From DATMXT01 sp035560415 (GTDB lineage Bacteria > Bacillota > Clostridia > Oscillospirales > Feifaniaceae): a stretch of 29,787 nt of DNA. A program made the translations under genes and the position numbers. Each line of letters starts with the position of its first letter. Position 1 is the stretch's first letter. The notes below the pieces were generated by a model. The model ran no database searches and was not told where the DNA came from. It saw only the letters and a list, made by a program, of their open reading frames with translations. The stretch spans positions 1 to 29,787 of the forward strand of contig DATMZG010000092.1 in assembly GCA_035560415.1 (NCBI GenBank), read 5' to 3'. Of this stretch, positions 7,787-15,571 are shown piece after piece.

Positions 7787-8482
7787 ATGAAAAAAATCGG
7801 CATGATCGGCGGGCTGAGCTGGCAGTCCACCGTGGACTATTACCGGGTGGCTAACGAGGAGTCGAACAAGCTGCTGGGCGGCTGCAGCACGGCCGAAATT
7901 CTCATGGTCTCGGTCAATCTGGCCGAGATGCTGGACTACGTCGGCCGCGGCGACAAGGAGACACTGGCCCGCAGACTATGCGAAGCGGCGAAAACGCTTG
8001 AGGCGGCCGGCGCCGGGATTGTGGTGCTCTGCACCAACACAATGCACATGGTGGCCCCCGAAATCGCGTCGTCGCTTTCAGTGCCGTTTTTGCACATCGC
8101 AGACGCGGCGGCGGCCGAAATCAAGCGGCGCGGCTTTTCCCGCGTCGGGCTGCTCGGCACCCCCTTTACGCTGTCGCAGCCCTTTTACCGCGAGCGGTTA
8201 AAAGAGCTGCACGGCATTGAGGTCGTCATTCCGGACGAGCGCCATTTTGATGAGCTCTACCGCGTCATCACCGAGGAGCTGACTTTCGGCAAGCTTGTCG
8301 ACAGCTCGAGGGCATACTTTCTCTCAGTCATTGAGGAGCTGCGGGCGGCGGGGGCGCAGGGCGTCGTGCTCGGGTGCACTGAAATCCCCATGCTTGTCAA
8401 GCAGAAGGACACCGACCTGCCGGTCTTCGACACCGCCGCGCTGCATGCGGCTGAGGCGGTCCGGCTGGCGGCCATGGACTGA
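7787..8482 (+). CDS. Aspartate/glutamate racemase-family amino-acid racemase
   Basis: This is a 231-residue cytosolic racemase of the Asp/Glu/hydantoin racemase superfamily, which inverts the alpha carbon without a cofactor by means of two cysteines. Both are visible: C82 in LCTNTMH and C197 in LGCTEIP. The opening MKKIGMIGGLSWQST is typical of the aspartate-racemase/YgeA branch. Substrate cannot be read from sequence; aspartate or a broad set of amino acids is possible. Start ATG 7787 has GGGAGG five bases upstream, and an upstream in-frame start at 7754 lacks one. The gene is monocistronic, with promoter 7689-7717 and terminator 8504-8534. Confidence 0.88.
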   Translation: MKKIGMIGGLSWQSTVDYYRVANEESNKLLGGCSTAEILMVSVNLAEMLDYVGRGDKETLARRLCEAAKTLEAAGAGIVVLCTNTMHMVAPEIASSLSVPFLHIADAAAAEIKRRGFSRVGLLGTPFTLSQPFYRERLKELHGIEVVIPDERHFDELYRVITEELTFGKLVDSSRAYFLSVIEELRAAGAQGVVLGCTEIPMLVKQKDTDLPVFDTAALHAAEAVRLAAMD

Positions 8483-8503
8483 CATTTATTTTCTATAACA
8501 CAT

Positions 8504-8534
8504 AGGCGGACATCTGTAAAGATGTCCGCCTTTT
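8504..8534 (+). terminator. Intrinsic terminator after the racemase gene
   Basis: Bases 8504-8515 pair with 8520-8531 in a 12-bp stem with a GTAA loop, followed by T residues. It lies 21 bases past the racemase stop and between convergent genes. The minus-strand side lacks a T run, so it should act mainly on the plus strand. Confidence 0.88.
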
Positions 8535-8550
8535 CATATGGTTTTGGCCG

Positions 8551-9255
8551 TCACAGCGCCAAAACGGCGTCGTTTCTCGTCATAATTTTCGCGGCGGTGA
8601 CCGTCCCGCCGAGATAGTTCACCACGCCGTCGGCGAGCTCCCGCATGGCCGCCTCAAGGTCAACTCTGCGGGCGGGGTCTACGCACTCGATGACCATAAA
8701 GGCGTTTTTCGTCTTTTCGGTCGCCATGGTGCGCTGGCCGTCCCGCCAGTTCCAGCACCGGCAGACGGCCCCGGCGCCGTCGAGGTAGCAGACCTCGCCC
8801 GGCAGCGTTGGGTCGGGCTCCTCATCCCCGAGCGCCAGAAAGTCGTCGCCCCCCGCCGTGACGGTCAGCCGCAGGTCGCCCGCAAAGGTGTCGAGGTCCT
8901 CGACGCCCGACGGCAGCCCGTACCGCAGCGACACGGCGTTGTATAAATCCACAACCGGGTTGATGGGGCCGACGCCGACCCCCTTGTCAATGCGCTTAAG
9001 AAGTGCCTCAATGGAGGCGCGCACGCCCTTTTTGGTCTTAAACTTCGAAAAAGCCTCCCGCCAGACGGCGACGACGGGGTTTTGACTTGTCTGCTCTTCG
9101 GTCAGATATTTTTCTGCGTCAAGGCAGGCCTGCGCCAAAAGCGCCCGAGTCGCCGGGTTGTCGGATTCATTGTCAATGCCTTTTGCCAAAACGACGGCAA
9201 AGAGGGCGTCCGGGAAAATGTCCCAGAAGGGCTTTTCAATCACAAATTTGCTCAT
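8551..9255 (-). CDS. Solo B3/B4 tRNA-binding-domain protein
   Basis: This 234-residue protein matches the stand-alone B3/B4 domain family related to the editing region of the phenylalanyl-tRNA synthetase beta subunit (COG3382 type). Recognisable parts are INPVVDLYNAVSLRYGLPSG (about residues 98-117), the central LGDEEPDPTLPGEVCYLD and the CWNWRDGQRT strand. Solo members are thought to act on amino-acyl or related substrates, but the function is not firmly known. Its ATG overlaps the stop of the upstream ketopantoate reductase in an ATGA junction, so translation of the two is probably coupled. Confidence 0.85.
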   Translation of the reverse strand: MSKFVIEKPFWDIFPDALFAVVLAKGIDNESDNPATRALLAQACLDAEKYLTEEQTSQNPVVAVWREAFSKFKTKKGVRASIEALLKRIDKGVGVGPINPVVDLYNAVSLRYGLPSGVEDLDTFAGDLRLTVTAGGDDFLALGDEEPDPTLPGEVCYLDGAGAVCRCWNWRDGQRTMATEKTKNAFMVIECVDPARRVDLEAAMRELADGVVNYLGGTVTAAKIMTRNDAVLAL

Positions 9256-10175
9256 AGCCTGCCTCCGAACTTCTCAAACATTTTTTCGTGCAGCGGCGTC
9301 GCGACGCCGCACTGCCTGCCCAGCGTGACAAGCCTCCCCACGATGTGGGAAAGCTCGGTGCGCTCCGGCGGCTTCCCGTCCCTGAGGTCGCGGTAAAGGG
9401 AGGAGACGGTGCCGGGCGGGTTGGCCTCAAACTCTGCGAAATACCGGTCGGCAAGGTCGGCCGGCAGCGCCATCCCCATTGCCGAGGCGACGCCCGTCAG
9501 CTCCTGCCAGACGGCGCGGCAGACCTCCTCGTGGCCGGGGTCGGCCCGCACGACTCCGGCGGGCCCGTCGTAGAGCCCGAAAATGACGCTGTTGCCGCAC
9601 ATGAGGGTGAACTTCATCCAGCTCTCAAACGCAATGTCGTCCGGCAGCAACGCCGGGACGCCGGCGTCATTCAGAATGCGGGCGAGCTCGACCATGGCGG
9701 GCGGGCGGGGGCCGCCGCCCCGCATGCCCATTTTGACCGTGCAGCTTCCGGCCTCCTGCACCACATGCCCCGGCCCTTCAATGTGGGAGAAGATGTGGAT
9801 GATGCCGTCGGCCAGGTCGCAGGGCGGCAGCAGTCCCTCCATGAGCTCCGAGACTAAGAGGCCGTTTAAAAGCGGCAGCACTAAGGTATGCTCCCCGACC
9901 ATGGGGGCGGCGGTGGCGCAGGCGTCTTTCAGCGCGTTGCCCTTGCAGGCGATGATGAGGGCGTCGGCGGCGCCGATTTTCAAGGCGTCCTCCTCCGCCA
10001 TGGCGGGGTGGGCCGTAAAACTGCCCAGCAGTTTGGAGTCGACCCGAAGGCCATTTTCACGAATGGCCTTTTGATTTGCGCCCCGCACACAAAAGTAAGT
10101 GTCTTTATTGACCCTTGTCAGGGCGCCGCCGACAAATCCGCCGACGCCGCCAAGGCCGAGTACCGCGATTTTCAT
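9252..10175 (-). CDS. panE: 2-dehydropantoate 2-reductase (ketopantoate reductase)
   Basis: This 307-residue enzyme would reduce 2-dehydropantoate to pantoate with NADPH, a step toward pantothenate and CoA. It has an N-terminal Rossmann motif GLGGVGG (7-13), the segment LPLLNGL near residue 100 in place of the usual QNG loop, and the C-terminal helical domain with ESWMKFTLMCGNS, whose Lys fits the catalytic position. GGGAGG lies six bases before the ATG. No panB, panC or panD is nearby. The family also holds paralogues acting on other 2-keto acids, so the exact substrate is less sure than the fold. Confidence 0.8.
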   Translation of the reverse strand: MKIAVLGLGGVGGFVGGALTRVNKDTYFCVRGANQKAIRENGLRVDSKLLGSFTAHPAMAEEDALKIGAADALIIACKGNALKDACATAAPMVGEHTLVLPLLNGLLVSELMEGLLPPCDLADGIIHIFSHIEGPGHVVQEAGSCTVKMGMRGGGPRPPAMVELARILNDAGVPALLPDDIAFESWMKFTLMCGNSVIFGLYDGPAGVVRADPGHEEVCRAVWQELTGVASAMGMALPADLADRYFAEFEANPPGTVSSLYRDLRDGKPPERTELSHIVGRLVTLGRQCGVATPLHEKMFEKFGGRL

Positions 10176-10282
10176 AAATTCCTCCCGTATTTTTCACGCC
10201 GCAGATGGCTTTCAGAAATTTCCCGCCCCCCGCCGCCGGTGTACTATCGGGCGATTGTCCCACATAGACATGTTTCGGGGGT

Positions 10283-11137
10283 ATGCGGATGAAGCAGAGA
10301 AATACGTTCAAGCGCATGGTTGCCGCCGGCGTCATCCTCATCACGCTTGCCGTAACGCTCGGTTCGGGGGCCGCCCGCCGGACCATTGCGCCGGCAGGCC
10401 TTCGGGTTCCGGTGATCATGTATCACCATTTGCTCAAAGACACGTCAAAGCTCGGCCGGTACACCATCTCGCCCGCCATGTTTGAAAGCGATCTGAAATA
10501 TTTGCAGGAACACGGCTATGAGTCGGTTTCAATCGGACAACTCATTGACCACGCCGAGACCGGCGCGCCGCTGCCCGAGAAACCGGTTGTCCTCACGTTT
10601 GACGACGGGTACGAGAGCTTTTACTCCTACGCCTGGCCGCTTTTAAAACAGTACGGCTTCAAGGCGACCGTCAGCGTCATCGGCGTCTTCTCCGAGCAGT
10701 TTTCGTCAAATCCCGACCACAATATCAACTACTCTTACGTGACCTGGGAGGAGGTGGCCGAAATGGCGTCGGACGGCTCGGTGGAAATCGCCTGTCACTC
10801 CTACGACATGCACCGGCAGGCCGGGCCCCGCCGCGGCGCAAGGCGCATGAAGGGCGAGACCGCGCAGCAGTACCATGCGGCGCTTGCGGCCGACATTGAG
10901 CGCTTTCAGGCCCAGCTTGAGTCCTACATGGGGGCCCGGGCCGTCATATACACCTATCCCTTCGGGTATATCTCGGACGACGCGCTCCCTGTGTTAAAGG
11001 AACTGGGATTCAAAGCTGCCCTCACCTGCTATGAGAAGCCCAATTACTTTACAGGCTCAAAAGAGGAGCTTTTTGGCATCATGCGGTTCAACCGCACCCC
11101 AAATAAAGATGTGGCGGAGTTGGTCGGTCATGAATGA
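10283..11137 (+). CDS. Membrane-anchored or secreted polysaccharide deacetylase (NodB/CE4 fold)
   Basis: This 284-residue protein has an N-terminal signal-anchor (about 12-30) followed by a NodB homology domain. Motif 1 is TFDDGY (105-110), giving catalytic and metal-binding Asp. Motif 2 is HSYDMH (H172 and H177), one residue longer between histidines than the usual H-S/T-x-x-H. Motif 3 is probably TYPFGY near 230-235. It likely removes acetyl groups from a cell-wall or surface glycan outside the membrane. The start may be ATG 10283 or ATG 10289; the purine run before them (GGGGG) favours the second slightly. Its end overlaps the next small gene by eight bases. Confidence 0.87.
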   Translation: MRMKQRNTFKRMVAAGVILITLAVTLGSGAARRTIAPAGLRVPVIMYHHLLKDTSKLGRYTISPAMFESDLKYLQEHGYESVSIGQLIDHAETGAPLPEKPVVLTFDDGYESFYSYAWPLLKQYGFKATVSVIGVFSEQFSSNPDHNINYSYVTWEEVAEMASDGSVEIACHSYDMHRQAGPRRGARRMKGETAQQYHAALAADIERFQAQLESYMGARAVIYTYPFGYISDDALPVLKELGFKAALTCYEKPNYFTGSKEELFGIMRFNRTPNKDVAELVGHE

Positions 11138-11333
11138 GTATACGCCGGAGATCATCTATCTTCGCCGGCTCATGGAAATCGTCGAGGGCAACTACAGCGA
11201 GGCGGTGGACTCGGCCGCCATCGACGCCCTCATTTTCGAGCGCCGGTCTGTCATTGAGCGGCAAAACGCCCTGATTCTGTCGGCAAAACAGCAGCGGTCA
11301 ATGGAGGCCGCCGCGGAGAACCCCATAAAATAA
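11130..11333 (+). CDS. Small uncharacterised protein between deacetylase and bofA
   Basis: This 67-residue soluble protein, beginning MNEYTPEIIYLRRLMEIVEG, looks mainly helical and charged. It has no signal peptide or membrane segment. I do not recognise a family. The start at 11130 overlaps the deacetylase stop by eight bases, with GGAG about ten bases upstream, which points to translational coupling. A well-placed AAAGGAGG for the next gene lies directly after its stop, supporting a three-gene operon. Confidence 0.65.
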   Translation: MNEYTPEIIYLRRLMEIVEGNYSEAVDSAAIDALIFERRSVIERQNALILSAKQQRSMEAAAENPIK

Positions 11334-11344
11334 AGGAGGCCCGT

Positions 11345-11596
11345 ATGAATTTAACCGGTACGCTTCTCTTGATTGCCGCCGTCATCGTCGGCGTCGTGCT
11401 GCTCTCGCGGCCGCTTCAGGCCGTGCTCAAAGCCGTTTTGCGCGGCGTTTTGGGCGTCCTGGGGCTCTTTGCGCTGAGCGTCGTCGGGACCCAGGTCGGC
11501 CTTGTCGTCGGCGTCAACGCCGTCACGGTGCTGACGGCGGCGCTCTTGGGGCTGCCCGGCATCACAGCCCTTGCCCTCATGCGGCTCGTGCTTTAG
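11345..11596 (+). CDS. bofA: BofA-family (pro-sigma-K processing inhibitor) membrane protein
   Basis: This 83-residue protein is very hydrophobic, with two membrane segments. The C-terminal part GVNAVTVLTAALLGLPGITAL matches the BofA signature (VN-x-x-T, then GxPG). In spore formers BofA sits in the outer forespore membrane with SpoIVFA and holds back the SpoIVFB protease that activates sigma-K. GGAGG precedes the ATG by six bases. In many genomes bofA follows recR; here it follows a deacetylase gene. The family call is firm, while a sporulation role in this organism is inferred. Confidence 0.8.
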   Translation: MNLTGTLLLIAAVIVGVVLLSRPLQAVLKAVLRGVLGVLGLFALSVVGTQVGLVVGVNAVTVLTAALLGLPGITALALMRLVL

Positions 11597-11635
11597 CCCC
11601 CGTAACCCTCAGCTCTTAGTTCTTAGCCCCGCGCC

Positions 11636-12442
11636 TCAGCGCGGAGCCGGCGTGCGCTCCCGCAGCCGCCGCAGCACTTTCAAGCTCTCCTCAAAGGGCA
11701 GCCCGTCGACGGTCTGCTCTTTTTTCCGTGTCACGCCGTCGACTCCGCCGGCGGCGACGCAGGCCGCGAGCACCTGCCGCTCCTCAAAGTCCTCGGGCAG
11801 CAGCGCAAGGCCTGTCTCGGCCTGCATGAGGGCGCACAGTCCCCACGCCCACCAGTTGGAGATGCCGGCGGCCAGCATATGGGTCGCCACCCGGGCCGAG
11901 AGCCGCGGGTTGACAACGGCCATGCCCAGCTCGTTCCCCCCGTCGCCGATGGCGATGGAGGGTGCCAGGTCGAGCAGCCAGTCGGTGTCGGCCGTCATGT
12001 AATCGATGACCTCGCCCCGCATGTTGCGGTAGTGCCCGTCGGGCCCCCGGCCGGGGCGCTCAATGGAGATGACAAGGTCTGCCGCAAGGCCAGGGGCGGC
12101 CTGCCTGCCCCCCGGCAGCGGCAGGCCGAGCACCGGCGTGCCCGGCGCGCAGGCCGCAAGGGCGCCCGCGACGAGGTCTGCCGACAGCCCGTCGGTGACG
12201 ACAAGGGGGCGCTTGCCAAGCCTCGTCAGCATGGCGGCAATGCGGGCCGCCCCCGGCGGCCCGTCGGTCTCGCCGATGCCGACGCCGGCGGTCGGAAAGC
12301 CGGTGGCAATGACCACATTCTGCGCCGCAAGCAAGGCGGCCGCCACCGAAACGAGGTCCGGCGGCGGCAGGTTGCACAGTATGCCACGGCCCCCGGGGTC
12401 GTGGCATACCGCATCGTGTATATATCCGTATTTATCGTACAT
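11636..12442 (-). CDS. D-glutamate cyclase-like protein (DUF4392 domain)
   Basis: This 268-residue protein matches the DUF4392/D-glutamate cyclase C-terminal domain. The hallmark IGDGGNELGMA is present near residues 166-176, along with the early NVVIATGFPT, ETDGPPGA and the middle SIERPGRGPDGHYRNMRG. The animal mitochondrial relative converts D-glutamate to 5-oxo-D-proline; the bacterial function is an inference. The gene lies last in the six-gene minus-strand block, with only three bases between the upstream HD-gene stop and its ATG. No clear ribosome site is visible, so translation may be coupled. Confidence 0.82.
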   Translation of the reverse strand: MYDKYGYIHDAVCHDPGGRGILCNLPPPDLVSVAAALLAAQNVVIATGFPTAGVGIGETDGPPGAARIAAMLTRLGKRPLVVTDGLSADLVAGALAACAPGTPVLGLPLPGGRQAAPGLAADLVISIERPGRGPDGHYRNMRGEVIDYMTADTDWLLDLAPSIAIGDGGNELGMAVVNPRLSARVATHMLAAGISNWWAWGLCALMQAETGLALLPEDFEERQVLAACVAAGGVDGVTRKKEQTVDGLPFEESLKVLRRLRERTPAPR

Positions 12443-12445
12443 GCG

Positions 12446-13024
12446 TCAGCTGACCGTCACGTCGCCCTTCAGCCCGATCTCCTCGGCCACTTCCCGCATG
12501 CCCATGATGACATCTTCCATGACGGCGTCAAGCTCCATGCCCATCATCTCGCAGCCCTGCACAATGACATCGCGGTTGATGCCGGCCGCAAAGTGCTTGT
12601 CCTTGAACTTCTTTTTGAGCGACTTGACCTCCATGTCGAGCACACTTTTCGAGGGCCGCATGACGGCGTTGGCCGCGACCAGCCCCGTCAGCTCGTCGAT
12701 GGTGAAGACGGTCTTCTCCATGTCGGACTGGGGCGTCACGTCGTTGACAAGGCTATACCCGTGGCTTTGCACCGCACGGATGATCACTTCGTCCAGACCC
12801 TCGGCCTCCAGAAGCTCGCGGGCCTTAAAGCAGTGCTCGTCAGGGTAAAGCTGGTAGTCGATGTCGTGCAGCAGGCCGACGACGCCCCAGAGCTCCGGGT
12901 CCCCGCCCATTTTTTCCGCGAAGTACCGCATGACCCCCTCGACGGCCAGGGCGTGCCGGTAGAGCGCCTCGTCGGTGTTGTACTTCTTCCAAATTGCGAT
13001 TGCCTCGTCTCTTGTCGGAATCAT
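12446..13024 (-). CDS. HD-domain phosphohydrolase-type protein
   Basis: This 192-residue protein carries HALAVEGVM (first His about residue 24), GLLHDIDY (His-Asp pair about 53-54) and a later AVQSHGY. That is the metal-binding pattern of HD-superfamily hydrolases of the single-domain 'HDIG-related' type. These often act on nucleotides or phosphate monoesters; the substrate here is unknown. GGGAGG lies seven bases before the ATG. It sits 16 bases downstream of lysA and three bases upstream of the cyclase-like gene, in one apparent transcript. Confidence 0.83.
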   Translation of the reverse strand: MIPTRDEAIAIWKKYNTDEALYRHALAVEGVMRYFAEKMGGDPELWGVVGLLHDIDYQLYPDEHCFKARELLEAEGLDEVIIRAVQSHGYSLVNDVTPQSDMEKTVFTIDELTGLVAANAVMRPSKSVLDMEVKSLKKKFKDKHFAAGINRDVIVQGCEMMGMELDAVMEDVIMGMREVAEEIGLKGDVTVS

Positions 13025-13040
13025 TTGTTGCCTCCCTTAT

Positions 13041-14258
13041 TTAGTACAGCCACTTCTGGTTTGCAATGAGCTCCTCAAAAGTGTCGCGGCGGCGAATGAG
13101 CTTCACCGAGCCGTCCTTGCAGATAAGCACTTCGGCCGGGCGCTGGCGCACATTGTAGTTTGAAGCCATGGCGTAGGCGTATGCCCCGGCGTTGTCCACC
13201 GAGACAAGGTCGCCCTCCTTCGCCTTTGTCAGCAGGCGGTCCTTGCCCAGCACGTCGCCCGACTCGCAGATGTTGCCGACGACGGTGGCCGTGTAGGTCT
13301 CCTTCTCATCGTCCTTTGACAGCACCCGCATCTCGTGGTAGCTGTCGTACATGGCGGGGCGGATGAGCACGTTGAAGCCGAGGTCGGTGCCGATATAGTT
13401 GACGCCGTAGTTGCACTTGACGGCGTGGACGTCGCCCAGAAGCTCGCCGCACTCGGCGACGATATACCGGCCGGGCTCGGCCTTGAACTCAATGTCCTTG
13501 TTCGGGTAGACCTTGAGGAACTCGGCCACCACGGCGTCAAACCGCTCCCGCATGGCGGGAATGTCCAGCCGCTCCTCGCCGGGGGCATAGGGCATGCCGT
13601 AGCCGCCGCCGAAGTCGACAAACTCGAGCTCCTCAAACAGCATTGCGGCCGCGAGCAGGTTCTTGGCGCCCTCAAGGTACTTGGTCGGCTCCAAAAAGAG
13701 GGAGCCCAAGTGGTGGTTGATGCCGAATATCTTGACGCCGGCGGCCGCAGCGATGGCTTTGGCCTCGTCGATGTCCTCGAGCGCAATGCCGAACTTGGTC
13801 TTTTTCCCGGCCGTGACGACCTTGTCGCTGTGCCCTAAGCCGATGCCGGTGTTGAGCCGCAGCGACACCTTGCCGCCGGGGGCCAGCTTGCAGTAGAGCT
13901 TCAGCTGCGAAATGGAGTCGACCGAGACTCTGCAGCCCTTGTCCACCGCGAATTTCATCTCCTCGGGGGAGACATTGTTGGCGATATAGAAAATTTCGCC
14001 GGGCTTGTAGCCGGCCTCCATGTGGGTCAGAATTTCGCCGGGGGACATGGCGTCGGCCCCAAGTCCGCACTCGCGGATGATTTTGAGCAGCGCGATGTTG
14101 TTGTTGGCCTTGACCGAATAGCTGGCCTTGTAGTGCCGGTTCGGGAGCAGCGTGGCGAGCTCAGTGGCCCGCTGCCGCAAAATGTCCTCCGAGTAGACAT
14201 AGAGCGGCGTGCCGTACTCCTCCGCCAGCTTGAATGCGAGTTCCTTGGTTAAAAACAT
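13041..14258 (-). CDS. lysA: Diaminopimelate decarboxylase
   Basis: This is a 405-residue PLP enzyme of the fold-III (alanine-racemase-like) group. It should convert meso-diaminopimelate to L-lysine and CO2 in the cytosol. YSVKAN places the PLP lysine at K50. Other family landmarks are RLNTGIGLGHSDKVVTAGKKTKFGI-like substrate loop residues, FGGGYGMPY, AEPGRYIV and ICESGD near the C-terminus. AGGAGTG lies before the ATG. No other lysine genes are beside it and the upstream gap is only about 50 AT-rich bases, too short for a lysine riboswitch. Related decarboxylases for carboxynorspermidine share the fold, but the ICESGD motif favours LysA. Confidence 0.88.
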   Translation of the reverse strand: MFLTKELAFKLAEEYGTPLYVYSEDILRQRATELATLLPNRHYKASYSVKANNNIALLKIIRECGLGADAMSPGEILTHMEAGYKPGEIFYIANNVSPEEMKFAVDKGCRVSVDSISQLKLYCKLAPGGKVSLRLNTGIGLGHSDKVVTAGKKTKFGIALEDIDEAKAIAAAAGVKIFGINHHLGSLFLEPTKYLEGAKNLLAAAMLFEELEFVDFGGGYGMPYAPGEERLDIPAMRERFDAVVAEFLKVYPNKDIEFKAEPGRYIVAECGELLGDVHAVKCNYGVNYIGTDLGFNVLIRPAMYDSYHEMRVLSKDDEKETYTATVVGNICESGDVLGKDRLLTKAKEGDLVSVDNAGAYAYAMASNYNVRQRPAEVLICKDGSVKLIRRRDTFEELIANQKWLY

Positions 14259-14309
14259 GTTGTCACTCCTATATTTTTACAATTTATGTTTATTTTTAAT
14301 CCGTTTTAT

Positions 14310-15503
14310 CTACCGGTAGAGCTTCATGGCCTCGACATAGTCGTCGCCCGACATGCTCTGGAACCGGTAGGTCATCAGCTGTTTTCCGGCCGTGACGCAA
14401 ATGCGCTCGGCCGCGACTCTGCCCGCCTCATCCTCAATTGTGCGCAGGTCGGCGACCCCCGCCATTCCGACGGTGCGGCGAATGAGCTCGGCCCCGCAGA
14501 CGCCGGCGGCGTCTGCCAGAAGTTCGCCCAGTAGCCAGGGCGCAAATCCGCGGGCCTTCAGCATGGGGTCGGCCACGACCTCGCCAAAAGATGCGAGGAA
14601 TTTGCTTTTGAAGAGCTCGACGACCTCGGCAATGGTCTCCTCGAGCCAGGCGACAAACTGCGCCCGCGGCGACTTGCCGGTGTAGGCGCATGTCGCCCTC
14701 GCCCACGCGAACATCAAATTCGCCGTCAGCATGCCGAGGTCGAAGCCCATGGGCCCGTAAAAGCCGAACTCCGGGTCGAATACCTTTGTGGACTCCTCGG
14801 TGACGAAGATGGAGCCGGTGTGCAGGTCGCCGTGCAGCAGCGCCTCCGCCTTGTTCATAAAGGCCATTTTGCACTTGGCGGCCTCGAGCCGGATGCGCTC
14901 GTCCTCGTACAGGTTCTTTTTGACCCACTCCAAGTTGGGCTCAAACACCTTGTTTTTCCCCTCGAGGTTGAGGTATGGCTCAGTGAAAATGAGCCGCTCG
15001 GTGATGCCGCAGAGCTCCGGGTTGACGGCCGCCTTGACCCGCGCCTTCTTTTCGGCGTGGTTCATGCCGACGTCGGAGGTCCCGAGCAGCATGCCGACCA
15101 TGAACTCGGTGATGTCGTCGGCAAACCGCGGGAAGGTCTCGCCCTCCATCAGAGCCTTGCGCATGATGGTGTGGCCCGTGAGGTCCTCCATTGCGGTCGC
15201 GTTCATCTCGGGGTCGTAAAAATAGAGCTCCGGTACGACCCCTGCGGCAAAGGCGTTTTGGGCCGTCAGAATTTCGGCCTCAATGCGGGCGCGGTCCTTC
15301 GAATAGGCGACTTTGGAGAGCCGCGACAGGTCGCCGGCCTGCTTGATGATGACCGAAGGGCCCTCCTCCCGCCAGACGCGAAAGACGTAGTTCAGGTTGC
15401 CGTCGCCGATCTCCTTGCAGCAAAACTCCCCCTGCGTGAAGGCGGGGAGTTTTCTTTTGACATATTCCACGACCGTCTCTTCGGTTAGCAAATAGTAACT
15501 CAT
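14310..15503 (-). CDS. mtnK: S-methyl-5-thioribose kinase
   Basis: This 397-residue kinase phosphorylates methylthioribose at C1 with ATP, an entry step of methionine salvage from methylthioadenosine. It shows the aminoglycoside-phosphotransferase-like fold. Catalytic HGDLH is at 224-228 with D226, followed by DPEFGFYGPMGFDLG, which carries the metal-binding Asp and is characteristic of MtnK. A GDGNLNYVFRV nucleotide loop lies near residues 33-43. GGAGGGG sits just before the ATG. The partner isomerase MtnA and a nucleosidase are not in this window. Confidence 0.88.
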   Translation of the reverse strand: MSYYLLTEETVVEYVKRKLPAFTQGEFCCKEIGDGNLNYVFRVWREEGPSVIIKQAGDLSRLSKVAYSKDRARIEAEILTAQNAFAAGVVPELYFYDPEMNATAMEDLTGHTIMRKALMEGETFPRFADDITEFMVGMLLGTSDVGMNHAEKKARVKAAVNPELCGITERLIFTEPYLNLEGKNKVFEPNLEWVKKNLYEDERIRLEAAKCKMAFMNKAEALLHGDLHTGSIFVTEESTKVFDPEFGFYGPMGFDLGMLTANLMFAWARATCAYTGKSPRAQFVAWLEETIAEVVELFKSKFLASFGEVVADPMLKARGFAPWLLGELLADAAGVCGAELIRRTVGMAGVADLRTIEDEAGRVAAERICVTAGKQLMTYRFQSMSGDDYVEAMKLYR

Positions 15504-15571
15504 GTCCCCTCCAACATTAACTGCATTTGCCTGAGAAAAATGAATTTGCCCGCCCCTGATTGCAGGTGGAG

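Noticed and set aside
14259..14309. Possible lysine riboswitch before lysA.
   Set aside because: The gap is about 50 AT-rich bases, far too short for the known lysine riboswitch, and shows no stems.
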